A stretch of DNA of 64,000 nucleotides from Notolepis coatsorum (GCA_963971535.1 OZ020589.1:52279009-52343008); one strand, 5' to 3'; counted from the first letter of the stretch, positions 32,905-44,418 are shown. The notes: generated from the letters alone by a model not told the origin. Numbers and translations are program-made.

Positions 32905-32990
32905 CTACCTATGGACATTAGGGAAGCTAGATATCTTAATATTTTCAGAAATAAGCTAAAAACGTACCTCTTCACCATAGCCTTCTAATA

Positions 32991-33952
32991 CACCCCGCTG
33001 TTGATTGTACTGTAGCACTATTTTACTCTGGCCATTCTATTGCATAATTTTACTATCTATTCTACTATTCTATTATTGCACTGTATTATTGGTGTGCAAA
33101 CCAGTCAACTTACAAAAAAGAGCCTGTTGGAGGATTTCAACAAGATAAATGCGACAACATTGCAAAATATTTCACTATAATATTTCAAAGTGAAGTAAAA
33201 AATATTATAATAATTATTTGATCATGTTAAATAAGTGTGACTGACTGACGACTGTGACTCACAGCACACAGCAGGCGCAGCATGCGTCGGTGTCGGGACA
33301 CGCATGGTCCAGTGACGGACGGCAGTAGTATAGTACACCAACGGAAATATTAAAGTTACACATTGACCTATAATTCCGCCAAAGGATAATAAAAGAAACC
33401 AACTAATGCTATGTTAAACCTATGTCGACTCACGTCGTGCTTTCATGTGAAATGTACCCATTCTGCAAACTGTTCATAAATACTTCAATGTTTTCTCATG
33501 TCAATAAAACCCTTTGAATTGAATTGTGTGTGACTGTGACAAGACAGCGTTCTTTGAAATAAAATAATGTACAATTAAAATTCAGTTAAAATAGTTTTTT
33601 TTAATTTTGAAACCAAGAAATAAGTAGCTTAAGTACAACATCAATTATCATACAGTGCAACAAAAATAAGAACATATTAAGGTAGAGATCAAATGAAAAA
33701 TGCAGTATGTTGAAAAATACAATACTGATAATAGCCTCTGTGTGATCTCAAAAAGCACATGGCGACAAAAAAACTAAACTAAAAATTAAAGAGCTATACA
33801 AAAAAAATGTAAGCTATAATAATAGTATAGGCTAAAGCATCAATTCAAATAAACAAGAAATTAAATGTGGAAAAAAAGCATGACATTGAATTTAAGTGGC
33901 AGTATTTGTGCACAGTTTTCTTTTTTTTCAGTTCTTTTTTTTGTCATTTTAG
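32991..33952. other. hAT interior, unassigned
   Basis: A+T-rich DNA with poly-A/T patches. A tail-like stretch 'aataaaaccctttgaattgaa' near 33500 could be a SINE or LINE end. No coding similarity was seen. Confidence 0.3.
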
Positions 33953-34523
33953 TCACACTTCACTGTTTGCGTTGAGGAAAACCAGTTAACTGACTTTGTC
34001 TCCCTTCAGCCGATTTCTTCGCTCAGAAACCAACTGCCCGGTTTTGCTGAAGATCCTCTCTGAAGGAACCGATGTCGCCACGATGCAAAGTTTGGTCTTC
34101 ATCACTTTGCAAAGTCTGGGCCATAAAATCGTCACCCTTTCTCTGCGCCAGTTCATCGAAAGGCCTTGCCACAAAGTTTGTGAGATTTGTTTGAAAGGCT
34201 TTCGGCTTCTTAACTGTATCGACTGCAGCCACTGCAGCAGGCCTGGCAGTGGCACCATCAACCTCCATGCTGACTGGAGGCGAAGAGGCACTCTCACTGG
34301 ATATTTTCTCAGTTTCCTGGATGTGTTCTTGCATTCTTGCTTCCGCCAGTTTTAGGACACACAGATGCACCAGTTTTAGATGCCTGGAAAGATTAGTTGT
34401 AGACCCATTCTTGTATGAAAGGCTCTTCTTGCACAGAATACATATTGCATTGCCTGCTGCTCCTTCCTTGAAGTGAACCCAGACAGAACTCCTCTTTCTG
34501 TTCGATAGAGATAGACTCATCAT
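33953..34523 (-). pseudogene. hAT transposase relic: BED finger joined to hATC
   Basis: From 34523 the frame encodes a BED zinc finger (SSVWVHFKE, CILCKKSLSYKNGSTTNLSRHLKLVH), the DNA-binding N-terminus of hAT transposases. Further on, another frame encodes the C-terminal dimerisation region (SVPSERIFSKTGQLVSERRN, then an in-frame stop, then LVFLNANSEV ending at 33953). The catalytic core that should separate them (several hundred residues) is missing, and the two parts are in different frames. This is an internally deleted transposase gene. It may belong to the surrounding hAT element, but this is not proven. Confidence 0.75.
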
Positions 34524-34971
34524 GTTGGAATTGCAAAATCAAGTTCCTTCTTGCAACAGTAACACTCAGTAAGTGAAGTGTTCAAGTGGTGGACACTGAC
34601 TGCAGGGCTCAGTATTTATTGAGTTTACTGTAAAGGGTCCAAACGATCGGCAATTCATTACCACATGCATTGTACATGCACTGATGCCAGCCAGGGCCAT
34701 TTGGAATGGAATGTCTGGGACATTTGGAATGGAATGTCTGTCAATAGGCTGTGTTTTTGTGGCAAATAAATTAGTTTTGATTTAGAATCATGACAAACCC
34801 TTTCACAGACGCTATAAATAGAAATAAAAAACAAAACAATTAACTAAAAACATACAATAAATATCCATTTTTAAAGATACAAAATGAGAACTTGTAGGCT
34901 AATAGGCAAAAACCCATACTGCCCTGTCAAGGCAGACCGCAGTAACTTCAAAAAAGTGAAACTGAGAAAAA
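34524..34971. other. hAT interior, unassigned
   Basis: Contains a short direct repeat of CATTTGGAATGGAATGTCTG (near 34700-34740). No coding similarity was seen. Confidence 0.3.
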
Positions 34972-35551
34972 TGGCTTTAAAGTGTTTTGACTTGCCATCC
35001 AAATGTGTTATAGGTAGATAGATGATAGTACCCAGATTTAACATGTATTAATGAAGTAATCTTTAGGCATACAAAAATATGACTTAATTATTTTAATTAA
35101 CCCCCAAAAAGCAGATACTGCACTCTGCTGCACAGTTCCCTTAAATAATTATACAGGTAATGTACAGGCAAAGTGCAGTAACTTCAAATACAATGTTGTT
35201 TTCCCTCCAGCTTTCATAACTTAACCTAGCCATTTTGAAAATGAAATTTAACACCTGAATATATTGGAATGATGATGATCCAAATAAAATGGCTAGGTTA
35301 AGTTATGAAAGCTGGAGGGAAAACAACATTGTATTTGAAGTTGCTGCACTTTGCCTGTACATTACCTGTATAATTATTTAAGGGAACTGTGCAGCAGAGT
35401 GCAGTATCAGCTTTTTGGGGGTTAATTAAAATAATTATGTCATATTTTTGTATGCCTAAAGATTACTTCATTAATACATGTTAAATCTGGGTACTATCAT
35501 CTATCTACCTATAACACATTTTGGATGGCAAGTCAAAACACTTTAAAGCCA
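34972..35551. repeat. Large near-perfect palindrome, 265-bp arms
   Basis: The left arm (34972-35236, starting TGGCTTTAAAGTGTTTTGAC) is the reverse complement of the right arm (35286-35551) with only a few differences, around a 49-bp spacer. It would fold into a long hairpin as RNA or a cruciform as DNA. It may be a fold-back element, but no target duplication was found at the arm ends. Confidence 0.9.
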
Positions 35552-35589
35552 CAGCTGTAATTGAGATTTGAGTTTCTTTTTAAAAATCG

Positions 35590-36006
35590 ATTTACTAAAA
35601 GTGTAGAGATGGTTGTGTACAATGTTCAGTGTGTGTGTGTCCCCCCTACCCAACCCCCCCCCCCCCCCACCTCCAATGTACAGCCCCCCACCCACCCACC
35701 CACCCAACCTCCTCCAATGTACAGTTTCTACATCAAATGTATGTATATACACTCTTTTTCTGGACACTTTTGTATCACAAACAGTACTGTATTTGCAAAT
35801 CTGATATGTCATAAATGTATAGATGTAGCAGTACTGTCTATCATGTATGTCATATATGTTATGATGAATTGAAAATGGGGGGACCCTGATGTAAACAAGA
35901 CGAAAGTCTTTCTCTGGTCTGCATCCCCTTAACAATTGTATGTATTGAGCTGTACTGTACTGTACCCATTCTGCAATCTGTTAATAACGTTTTCAATCAA
36001 TCAATC
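35590..36006 (+). repeat. R-family repeat, most complete copy
   Basis: It runs from 'ggttgtgtacaatgttcag' through a C-rich stretch and 'gtatatacactctttttctgg' to the shared 3' part, ending in AATC units. An inverted fragment follows directly (36008-36067). Confidence 0.65.
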
Positions 36007-36007
36007 A

Positions 36008-36067
36008 AACCAGAGAAATACTTTCGTCTTGTTTACATCAGGGTCCCCCATTTTCAATTCATCATAA
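36008..36067 (-). repeat. R-family fragment, inverted
   Basis: 'ccagagaaatactttcgtc' and 'ccattttcaattcatcat' are reverse-complement R boxes, back to back with the preceding plus copy. Confidence 0.6.
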
Positions 36068-36319
36068 CAATGAACACTAAGGTCCATGTGGGCTTATTAT
36101 GGGCTAGACGGTAAACACATAAACACATGAGTTTAACCCCATAGCAGTGTCTAATTCAGATATGTGAGCTTTAAAATGCAGCCTAAATAACCACTGCCAA
36201 ATAATGTAAAGAATGTAACGCTTGATTGTTTAGAATAGAATATAAATACCTTTATTATCCCGAGGGAAATTTGACACTGCAAATCGCTTAATAAACTTTT
36301 CAATCAATCAATCAATCAA

Positions 36320-36671
36320 TCCAGAGTGTTACCTAGGATGGCTTAGAGTAGACAACAGAGTACAGCAACTTGCAATGGGCCTGGTCTACAAGATACACTA
36401 CACGACCAAGGTACCCATGTACATGTCAAAATACTTCCCAAAGGTCAGTGAATACCACGATCACAACACCAGAGGGAGCTCCACAAATCATGTAAAACCC
36501 AGATTCGGCTCAAACAAGGGACTAAACACGTTTCGCAATTATGCCACAACAATGTGGAACGCCCTACCCAAAGCTGTAAAGGAATGTAAATCACTACCCA
36601 CCTTCAAAAACACTCTCAAAGAACACCTACGGGAGACTGCAATTCAAAACTGGCCCCTACAAATGTCCTAA
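36320..36671 (+). pseudogene. LINE RT C-terminal fragment
   Basis: From about 36333 the frame reads LGWLRVDNRVQQLAMGLVY, MSKYFPKVSEYHDHNTRGS and TMWNALPKAVKECKSLPTF. This is the 3' coding end of a LINE. The minus fragment at 25318-25450 is from the same region of the same family. The reverse transcriptase core is absent. Confidence 0.7.
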
Positions 36672-36699
36672 CCCAGTTGTACAATAAAGACCAAGCATG

Positions 36700-37286
36700 G
36701 CTTTGTCAGTATTCCAATGTACAGCCCCACCCAACCCCACCCCACCTACCCAACCTCCTCCAATGTACAGTTTCCATGTCAAATGTATGTCAGTATTCCA
36801 ATGTACAGTGTCCCCCTACCCAACCCCCCCCCCTACCCAACCCCCCCCCCCCCACCTCCAATGTACAGTTTCCATGTCAAATGTATGTCAGTATTCCAAT
36901 GTACAGTGTGTCCCCCCCCCCTACCCAACCCCCCCCCCCCCCCCCCACCTCCAATGTACAGCCCCACCCCACCTACCCAACCTCCCCCAATGCACAGTTT
37001 CTATGTCAAATGTATATACTCTTCTTCTGGATTTTTTTAGTATCACAAACAGTACTGTATTTGAAAATCTGGTATGTCATAAATGTATAGATGTAGCAGT
37101 ACTGTCTATCTGTATGTCATGTGTGTCATATGATGAATTGAAAATGGGGGACCCTGATGGAAACAAGACGAAAGTCTTTCTCAGGTCTGCATCCTCTTAA
37201 CAATTGTATGTATTGAGCTGTACTGTACTGTACCCATTCTGCAATCTGTTAATAAACTTTTCAATCAATCAATCAATCAATCAATG
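36700..37286 (+). repeat. C-rich minisatellite fused to R-family 3' part
   Basis: Units of about 110 bp containing GTCAGTATTCCAATGTACAG, long C runs and GTTTCCATGTCAAATGTAT repeat about three times (36708-37010). They are followed by the R-family 3' part and (AATC)n at about 37262-37285. Confidence 0.7.
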
Positions 37287-37326
37287 CACCTATAAATAAA
37301 AGACCGCTTTAAGGCAGTTCTAGGAC

Positions 37327-37575
37327 TAGAATTTTGGGTCTCAATGAATCCAAAATGGCAATGTGGTTAGAAGTGGTGGAGAGAATAAAAGCCAGCATAT
37401 AATGGGAGTGTCTGGTTAGGAACAAATTATAATGGTTGGATTATCCAATGGGGGGGTCCGGGAGAGGGGGGTACGAGCTGGAGCATATGTGTATTTGTAT
37501 ATCCTATTGTGTGTTGTCATGTTTGTTTATGTGTTTGTTTAAAAAATAATAAAAAAATAAAATACAAAAAAAAGG
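37327..37575 (+). mobile_element. 5'-truncated poly-A retrotransposon insertion (L1-like)
   Basis: The segment is flanked by AGTTCTAGGAC (37316-37326 and 37576-37586), an 11-bp target duplication that extends with one mismatch. It ends in an A-rich tail (about 37542-37573). Length and structure fit a severely truncated L1-type insertion. The coding remnant is too short for a firm family. Confidence 0.65.
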
Positions 37576-37586
37576 AGTTCTAGGAC

Positions 37587-38059
37587 GAGGGTGATCAATT
37601 GCATATTTGCATCATGTTACGTTAGCATAGCCTATTCATAGGCTACTGTTGTTTAACAAAAGACACTAATTAGCGCCACTCGACTCCTATACAGCCAAAT
37701 AAGTATGCTATTCATTCAGTTGTCTGTGTCAATGTCTGTCAATAGGTATAGTACTACTATTCATTCAGTTTCTCATAGAAACGTGTCAGACTTTGAGCCC
37801 CCGATCGACGATATCCGTTGAGTTCAGGACTTCATTAAGCCATTTGATGGAGAAGCAATGTGGAATGCTTGTATCAAGGTGATGCTCCCAGTTAGCATGC
37901 CAAGTGATCAATTGCATATTTGCATCACGTTACGTTAGCATAGCCTATTCATAGACTACTGCGTGAACCGACTCATTGCCAGACGTGAGCGATTCGACTC
38001 ACGCTCACGGCAATGACTCGGCTCTTATGAACGAGTCGCTCATGACCGACCCATCACTA
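37587..38059. other. hAT right subterminal region
   Basis: TTGCATATTTGCATCA...GTTAGCATAGCCTATTCATA-type blocks occur twice (about 37598-37645 and 37908-37955). The segment ends with GAGTCG/CGACTC-rich subterminal repeats like those at the left end (25950-26030). Confidence 0.5.
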
Positions 38060-38669
38060 GTCAGGCAGACGCCTGCGAACACCAGCTACTAGGACAGAGA
38101 GACTTCGGCTCAGCTTCTTCCCCCAGGCCATCAGAGCCTTGAACACTGAACTCTCCACACACAAGCACACACACGACACACACACTGTACACGCTCACAC
38201 AATAGCAGCCACTTTAACATGAGCAAGCACACACTCATGCTGCACACGCCCACACTTATGGCCACTAAGGAAAGGTCACTTTAAGAATAGTATAACTGAG
38301 ATTGTATAATATAGCATGTACAGAAAGACCCAGTGCCTCATCCATAGCTAACAGTGTATTGCACTACCACAGGACCTAGCATGTCCTACCATGCTCTGTA
38401 AATAACTTATGTACATATACCGATATGCCCTACTCTGTTTACTTGTTTTATTGCACAATGACAAATAAAACTATTGACTTGACTTGAACATTGAAATTAT
38501 GAGCAAAACGGGCAAGCAGCGAGTGGAAATAATGCGGAAGCGGTTTTTCAACAGCAGAGTTGCCACCTTCAGCTGTTCCCCTGTCAGCACTTCCTCAACA
38601 GTGTTCCTAATGGTATCGTGCTCCACAAGCAATGGGTCAGGGCAGTGGCAGTTTTTGGGCTACACGCAC

Positions 38670-39980
38670 TGTAACTGAGGGGTTACAGAACCCTGACTGT
38701 ATTAAAGATTGTGATAGATTAAACCACTTCTAGTTATGTACTTTAATTACTGGCCAGACAGTACATCAAATATAGATGGTGAACACTCACAAGAACACGG
38801 CATTGACACAGAAATACTATTGGAGGGTAATTTATTATTATTAGGCAACGTTAGGTTACAGAATGAGAATTAGGGTCGCGCTTGTATGGCGAAGAATATA
38901 CGTAAAGTCAGTCAAGAGCATAAGTCACTAAGAATAGCAGGAATACTATGATGGGTCTAAGCTGACGCCACCTGTTGTATAGTAGCAATTATATAGGGCA
39001 ACACCGGTACCAACTGGAGACAATGGGTTCCCTCCTGGGTGTAAGGCCTGGAGGGTAGAGGAATGTTCGGGTACTCCGTCTGATTCAATGGGGAATAAAG
39101 AGACTCCAGGTACAGGAGTCGGTGCTTGTAAACTCCCTTGATCAGCAGCCAAAAGCAATAGTTGTAATCCAAAATGCTCGACAGCATTGATGACAGCTAG
39201 CCAGCCCCGTCCCCGAGGCAGGCCCGAGTGGTAATCCTCACGAGGTTAAATCCCAAACGATAGTGGAAATCAACGATGCTCTTCTCCGGTAGTCACGTCC
39301 CAAATCAATATAATCCAACCAGGAATGGTTCTGCAATCGCCGGCGCCGATTCTCCTGTGTACATGTCCAACGGTTCCCCGCCTAGGACTCCTCGGGTGTG
39401 GGCGACGTATTTAGGCCACACAGCCTGGTTAAGTGCACTAGATAAAGACACGACGAACCGATGGGTAATGCTACACACGGAAGAACTGTGGCCGCACGAT
39501 ATACAATAAATGATCGACTATTGACTTCACATTAGATTAAGTCGAACTCAACGTTACTTCATTAAACTCTGACACTTTAACACTCTATTCGCACGCGGTT
39601 CTCAATGCTCTATTTAGACGCAAGGTTGCTCACTTCACTGCACGTTGACTCGTGGTGAAGGTGGGTAAGGTACTGAATGAACTACTGCTGTTTATACCTG
39701 CGCCAATATATATACTTAAGTGAATATCTAGTCCCAACCTCAGTCCTTGTCTCGTATTACTACGCTGACTCTGGGCATGTTCTGACATGCCTGCAGTTGT
39801 CTTTGAACTTGCCGTTGGGGGCTTGCGCGTTGGCGCCTGGGGGCGCTGTCCAATAGGAGAGCGAATATTACTCTGGTCTGAACGCAGGTAAAGGGATATT
39901 CCGTGTATATATATAAATAATATACAAAGTATATCAAACGATACATATATATATTCAGTTTAATCTGGCCCTTCACAACA
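38670..39980 (-). repeat. Solo LTR of the same BEL family
   Basis: A single LTR of 1311 bp with the family ends (TGTAACTGAGGGG at left, CCCTTCACAACA at right), flanked by the perfect 5-bp duplication CGCAC (38665-38669 and 39981-39985). It is clearly diverged from the BEL LTRs at 26.3 and 31.5 kb. It arose by LTR-LTR recombination. Confidence 0.85.
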
Positions 39981-40054
39981 CGCACAGTTGTTTAGGAGAC
40001 TCAGCCGCGGCTGAGATGAGACTTGCTTTACCGGCAGCGCCTCTCTCCTCTCGT

Positions 40055-40142
40055 CTCTCCCTCTCACATACACACACACACTCACCCAACTTACGTCACA
40101 CACACACACACTCACCCAACTTACGTCACACACACACACACA

Positions 40143-40195
<53 letters not shown>

Positions 40196-40205
40196 AGACA
40201 CAGAG
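40055..40205. repeat. (CA)n microsatellite
   Basis: CA repeats interrupted by two CTCACCCAACTTACGT units and ended by GACACAGACACAG. Confidence 0.9.
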
Positions 40206-40599
40206 TGGGTGTGTGTGTGCGCTTTGAAAAGGTTCCTCCATGCTAGCGTATCTGCCAGTGCAGGTGGGTGACTGTCAGTCAAAGCGCATTGCAAGTATGG
40301 GCAGAGCCCAGCCAAAAACAGCTTGTACTTTGGAAGGGGAGAAAGTGGTGCACCAAAGTACTTGATTAAAAATACAAAACAATGCATTTTATTGAAAAAA
40401 AACCTTACAGATGTGTTCCATAGACTCACAGGAATTGTGTAAAATTGCCCAAATAGTGAACAATTGTGGACCTTTAAGTTTCGCAAAGCAGGCCGGTAAG
40501 GCACTGATATGACTGCACTGCAAAACAGTCAGAGTTGGGACATATCCCAACTGACAAGAGTGCCTACTCCCTACAGTCCACTTTGTGTGTGTCACAGAG

Positions 40600-41012
<413 letters not shown>

Positions 41013-41324
41013 ATATGTGTGTGCGTGTGTCCCAGTGTGCTGACTAAAGCTAGTATGTAGCCAGTCATCAAGGAGGCCCCTGGGGCCATCTCTCTCTCTC
41101 TGTCACAGTGTGTACCGCCACACCACTCCACCATTGCTAACACATGGGATTATGATCCAGCCAACGGTAGCTGGCATGAGACATAAGGCATTACCGCCTC
41201 CCGCTGCGACTGACTAACCGACTGACAGGACACACACACACATACACAGAGACACACACATAAACAAACACAGAGACACACATAGACACACACACGAAAC
41301 CGGTCTTATTTGAAATGCCCTGAG

Positions 41325-41395
41325 TGGGAGTCGAACCCCGGTCTCCCGCACCGCGGGCAACATCGCAGACCACTATACCAAGAGGTGAATTCACT
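41325..41395 (-). repeat. tRNA-derived sequence
   Basis: On the minus strand GGTATAGTGGTCTGCG resembles an A box and GGGGTTCGACTCCC a B box with T stem. The anticodon arm does not form a normal 7-base loop, so I treat it as a pseudogene or SINE head and not a working tRNA-Asp/Gly. Confidence 0.4.
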
Positions 41396-42086
41396 TCTAA
41401 GTAATGGGTCTCTGGATGCCTTTTAACACATTGGCGGCCACTGGGATGCGTCTAATATCACTAGACGACCAGCATATGTAAACAGACTTGCACAGTCCGT
41501 GGGGCTGTTTGTAGAGCTAAATCTATACTTTATAGTATTGCTATCTGTCCATTCTCATTGTCAATTGAGACCATAAACCGTCGCTTCAAAATGGCTTAAA
41601 GAAAAATAATTTCATCAATACGTTCTCATTTTATAGCGCCGTGAATGGCATTTGGTCTAGTATATTTCCTGGAAAGCTGGATAAAGGGCTAATAGCTACT
41701 AACGTTATATCCAATGGCATTTCCGTTATACATAAGCTAGTTAAAACTCAAACTGCATACGATCGGTACAATCCTCAAGCATGTATGCATGAAAGGGGGG
41801 GGGGGGGACATTGTTTCTGATTATTGATTACCAATAACCGTGTTCGTCTAAGTAGCCACATACGCTGATCGCCTGGTTGAGTATCATAACAAGGCCCGAT
41901 CGGGCTGTAATTTACGTGAAAAAGATCTTACCATGAGCCGGTTGGATCCCCCACACCATTTCCCAGTTATCGATCGCCATCTGGTAGATCGATATGTCCA
42001 TTGGCTGATGATAAATCCCCTTACTGCATGGTGAAATCCGCGATCCAAAACGTATTCCGTGCAACAGACAATAGCCATCGCTTCAG

Positions 42087-43879
42087 GGCCCTCATTCATC
42101 AATAGTGTGCGTAGAACATTTCTATTTCCACACGTAAGCACGGAATGTAGAACTAGTGTACGCACAGGGAAGTCGGGATTCATCACACGGTGCGTACGCA
42201 GGCTCTATGCTCCGCCGTGTTGATGAATACCACTTTGTTCTACCGTCAATGCTCGTGCATGATTATCCATATATGGTCATGAAAATGAGGAAACACCCCC
42301 CATGGGATGTGAAATAATGGACCGACCCGAGCGTGACTCTGAGAAACTCCACGAAGATTGTTCACTGCTGTCGAACCAAGAAGACACTATCGCGTATTAT
42401 GGGATAAATAAAAGGCGGACTCGTAAACGGTGATGTCAGATATCAACGGCTCCCTAAGACCATTGCTGCAATTCTGCCTGGACAGCTCAAAATACTAATA
42501 AAGACCGTTCGTTGACCACTGTTTGGCGTTGGTTGTGTGTCATTATAACCGTGCTGTAATATGAATGCCTTAATTAGTTGTGTTCGATTGGCTATATGAT
42601 TTTTAGAGGCATCTATTTTGTTGTCGGCTAATAAAGACCGCGCTGGAATATGACTGCCTTTTCCCGTGTTGTTTGATTAATACCCATGGATTAAAGTTCT
42701 CCTCAATTTTATTCCAAATCGCGATGGATCTCCCGTCAATTTTCTACCTGCTGCATATGATTTCTAGAGGCATACTACAATCTATTTTGATGTCAGTATT
42801 GGGTAGCCTATATAAACAATAATAGAGAGCATATACAAGAACAATGAATCTCACTGCATGTATGATGTAGCCTGCCTTTCAATACATGAACTTGAATTCC
42901 ATCATGTTTGTGTGCGGGACTCACAAGGCTGTTGTCACAATGGGTGGTACCGGTACAGTAATAATTACAGTCCACACAATATCACGATCCATGCCATAGC
43001 CTATGTTCTATTAGGACATGATCTGTGACGACAAATGTTCTAGAATGTTTGAAGATATCATACTCTGACAGCATGCCTATGATCAACAAAAACGCGAACT
43101 TGAATCCCATCATATACATAGTCTGTCCACTATAGTGTCATTGCAATGCGTTTTCTATTCTTTCTTATACAGTAAAAAGGGGGAAGAACACTATATTCAT
43201 ATGACTTGTATTCTGCTTACAGCTTCGAAATTCCACTTGTTTCGTTTAACGTAAAGCCTTTTAAATATAATCAAAACGTTCCCGTGTTTCTGCGGTCTGC
43301 GCAAAGTAATAACGAGTTGAGCTTTATGATTTATGATGAATTGAAAATGGGGGACCCTGATGTAAACAAGACGAAAGTTGGTCTGCATCCCCAATTAACA
43401 ATTGTATGTACTGAGCTGTACTGTACTGTACCCATTCTGCAATCTGTTAATAAACTTTTCAATCAATCAATCAATCAAGCTACGCGGAGCGCAGTCAGTC
43501 AGTAGCCTACACCCCGTATATTCCGATAACGCTATATAAACCATGCTGCATTCATTCTGAGAGAAAGATCTATTATTCCAAATGCTATTTATAGGGTTTT
43601 GACCATAATTACACTACTGTTGCTATTTTACAATTAACTATAATGAACTACGGTTCGTACAGAACATGCCAGTGTTATTATGCACAGAAGCTCATTTCCT
43701 TGTTGTAATAATATATTCTACCACTGGGCGCGAGGTACGCCTGGTCTGACCTGTGCGTAGATGTAAGCACGGAGTCAAGTTCAAATCGAAATTGATGAAT
43801 CCCACTCTTTGCTTAGAAATGATCGTACGCACAGGGTAAGCACAGATCTGTGCGTAGAACACGTTGATGAATGAGGGCC
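42087..43879. mobile_element. TIR transposon inserted in the piggyBac-like copy
   Basis: Perfect inverted ends GGCCCTCATTCATCAA with CAG on both sides (42084-42086, 43880-43882). The related copy at about 18235 has the uninterrupted sequence, so both boundaries are certain. Subterminal TGTGCGTAGAAC and TACGCAC boxes repeat in both orientations. No transposase was seen. The 3-bp duplication fits PIF/Harbinger- or CACTA-like elements, but the class is uncertain. Confidence 0.75.
43325..43478 (+). repeat. R-family repeat inside the TIR transposon
   Basis: It has the R 3' boxes and an (AATC)n tail. It inserted after the TIR transposon was formed, or travels with it. Confidence 0.6.
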
Positions 43880-44182
43880 CAGGTGAGTAGAAAACTACAT
43901 TAGAGATCCAAAAAAAAAAAGACAGCTGCTGCCACAGGGAACACTGCATTATCGAGATAGCGCCCCTAAGAGGATCTGGCCGGTAATGCACTTTCTCGAA
44001 TTCAAAGAGTAGGGTAAATCTGCAGTGCCGCTCGGCGACCTTGAATAGGTTATTAAAATGGAATAAAAGCCAAAACAACCTTGCCACGGATAAGGTTAGA
44101 CATGTGGATAGACATGCGGTACCTCCGTTACACACACACATGCACACCTCCCTCTGGTACAAGGTAATGAAAGCCCACTGAC

Positions 44183-44418
44183 TTTTCATTGAGCAGGATA
44201 CAGACAGCCTCCATGACGGTCATGACCATGTCGGGCGGCTTGCTGAACACTCTGATCTCAGCGATGTCAGCCTTCTCCAGGGCTGCCAGGGCCTTGTTGG
44301 CTCCTTCCAGGGCAGGCAGCGCCTTGTCCAAGTCCCTCTGGGCGTCGTCCGCTATGGCCTGGGTGGTCGCCGCCTTCACCTTGGCCGTCGCCTGGTCCTC
44401 CATCACCACTTTACGAAC
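44183..44418 (-). CDS. dnah6: Axonemal dynein heavy chain exon (stalk coiled coil 1 / MTBD)
   Basis: 236 bp with AG acceptor (44419-44420) and GTCAGT donor (44182 downward). It encodes [33 protein letters not shown] and [19 protein letters not shown]. The first part is the distal stalk helix that carries signals between the ATPase ring and the microtubule. The last part enters the microtubule-binding domain. It starts in phase 0 after ...QESADQ of the 49.5-kb exon and ends in phase 2. Confidence 0.85.

Larger units (their letters stand above)
26180..32990 (+). pseudogene. Second LINE 3' fragment, split by the BEL element
   Basis: The left part (26180-26328) encodes RIDFKVLLLIYK and, after a frame change, DAAFANYAPKLWNTLP. 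The right part (32910-32990) continues with MDIREARYLNIFRNKLK and ends TYLFTIAF-stop. The two join exactly once the BEL element and one CTACC copy are removed. It is a further LINE family, different from the one at 25.9/38.1 kb. Confidence 0.75.
25930..38059. mobile_element. hAT-type DNA transposon, 12.1 kb including nested insertions
   Basis: The ends are TAGTGATGTGCC on the left and TAGTGATGGGTC (reverse complement) on the right. They are flanked by the perfect 8-bp duplication GTCAGGCA (25922-25929 and 38060-38067). The 8-bp duplication and the TIR identify hAT, and the restored LINE frame confirms the boundaries. Inside lie a LINE fragment carrying a BEL element, a BED-hATC transposase relic (33953-34523, minus), a large palindrome, R repeats, another LINE fragment and a truncated L1-like insertion. 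Without the BEL element it is still about 5.5 kb. Confidence 0.85.
25855..38486 (+). pseudogene. LINE 3' end split by a hAT insertion
   Basis: The left part (25855-25929) and right part (38068-38486) join in frame once the hAT element and one duplication copy are removed. The join reads RIMKDPHHPNNSLFMLLRSG then RRLRTPATRTERL, followed by FFPQAIRALN. This is the C-terminus shared by the 3.8-kb LINE. The 3' UTR ends with AATAAAACTATTGACTTGAC at about 38466-38485. The element is 5'-truncated and was dead on arrival or nearly so. Confidence 0.8.
41427..44092 (-). mobile_element. piggyBac-like element, minus copy, split
   Basis: It starts after TTAA (41423-41426) with CACATTGGCGGCCAC and matches the inverted 17961-18790 copy through 42086, and again from 43880 to about 44092. 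The gap is filled by another transposon. The far end found in the plus copy is not present here. Confidence 0.55.

Noticed and set aside
38484..38678. Small frame beside the solo LTR as a possible gene
   Set aside because: The minus strand looks slightly more protein-like, but neither matched a family I know. The solo LTR inserted in this stretch, so it is probably older repeat DNA.
41325..41395. A functional tRNA gene (Asp- or Gly-like)
   Set aside because: The anticodon arm does not form a proper loop and the acceptor ends do not pair. Most likely tRNA-derived repeat.
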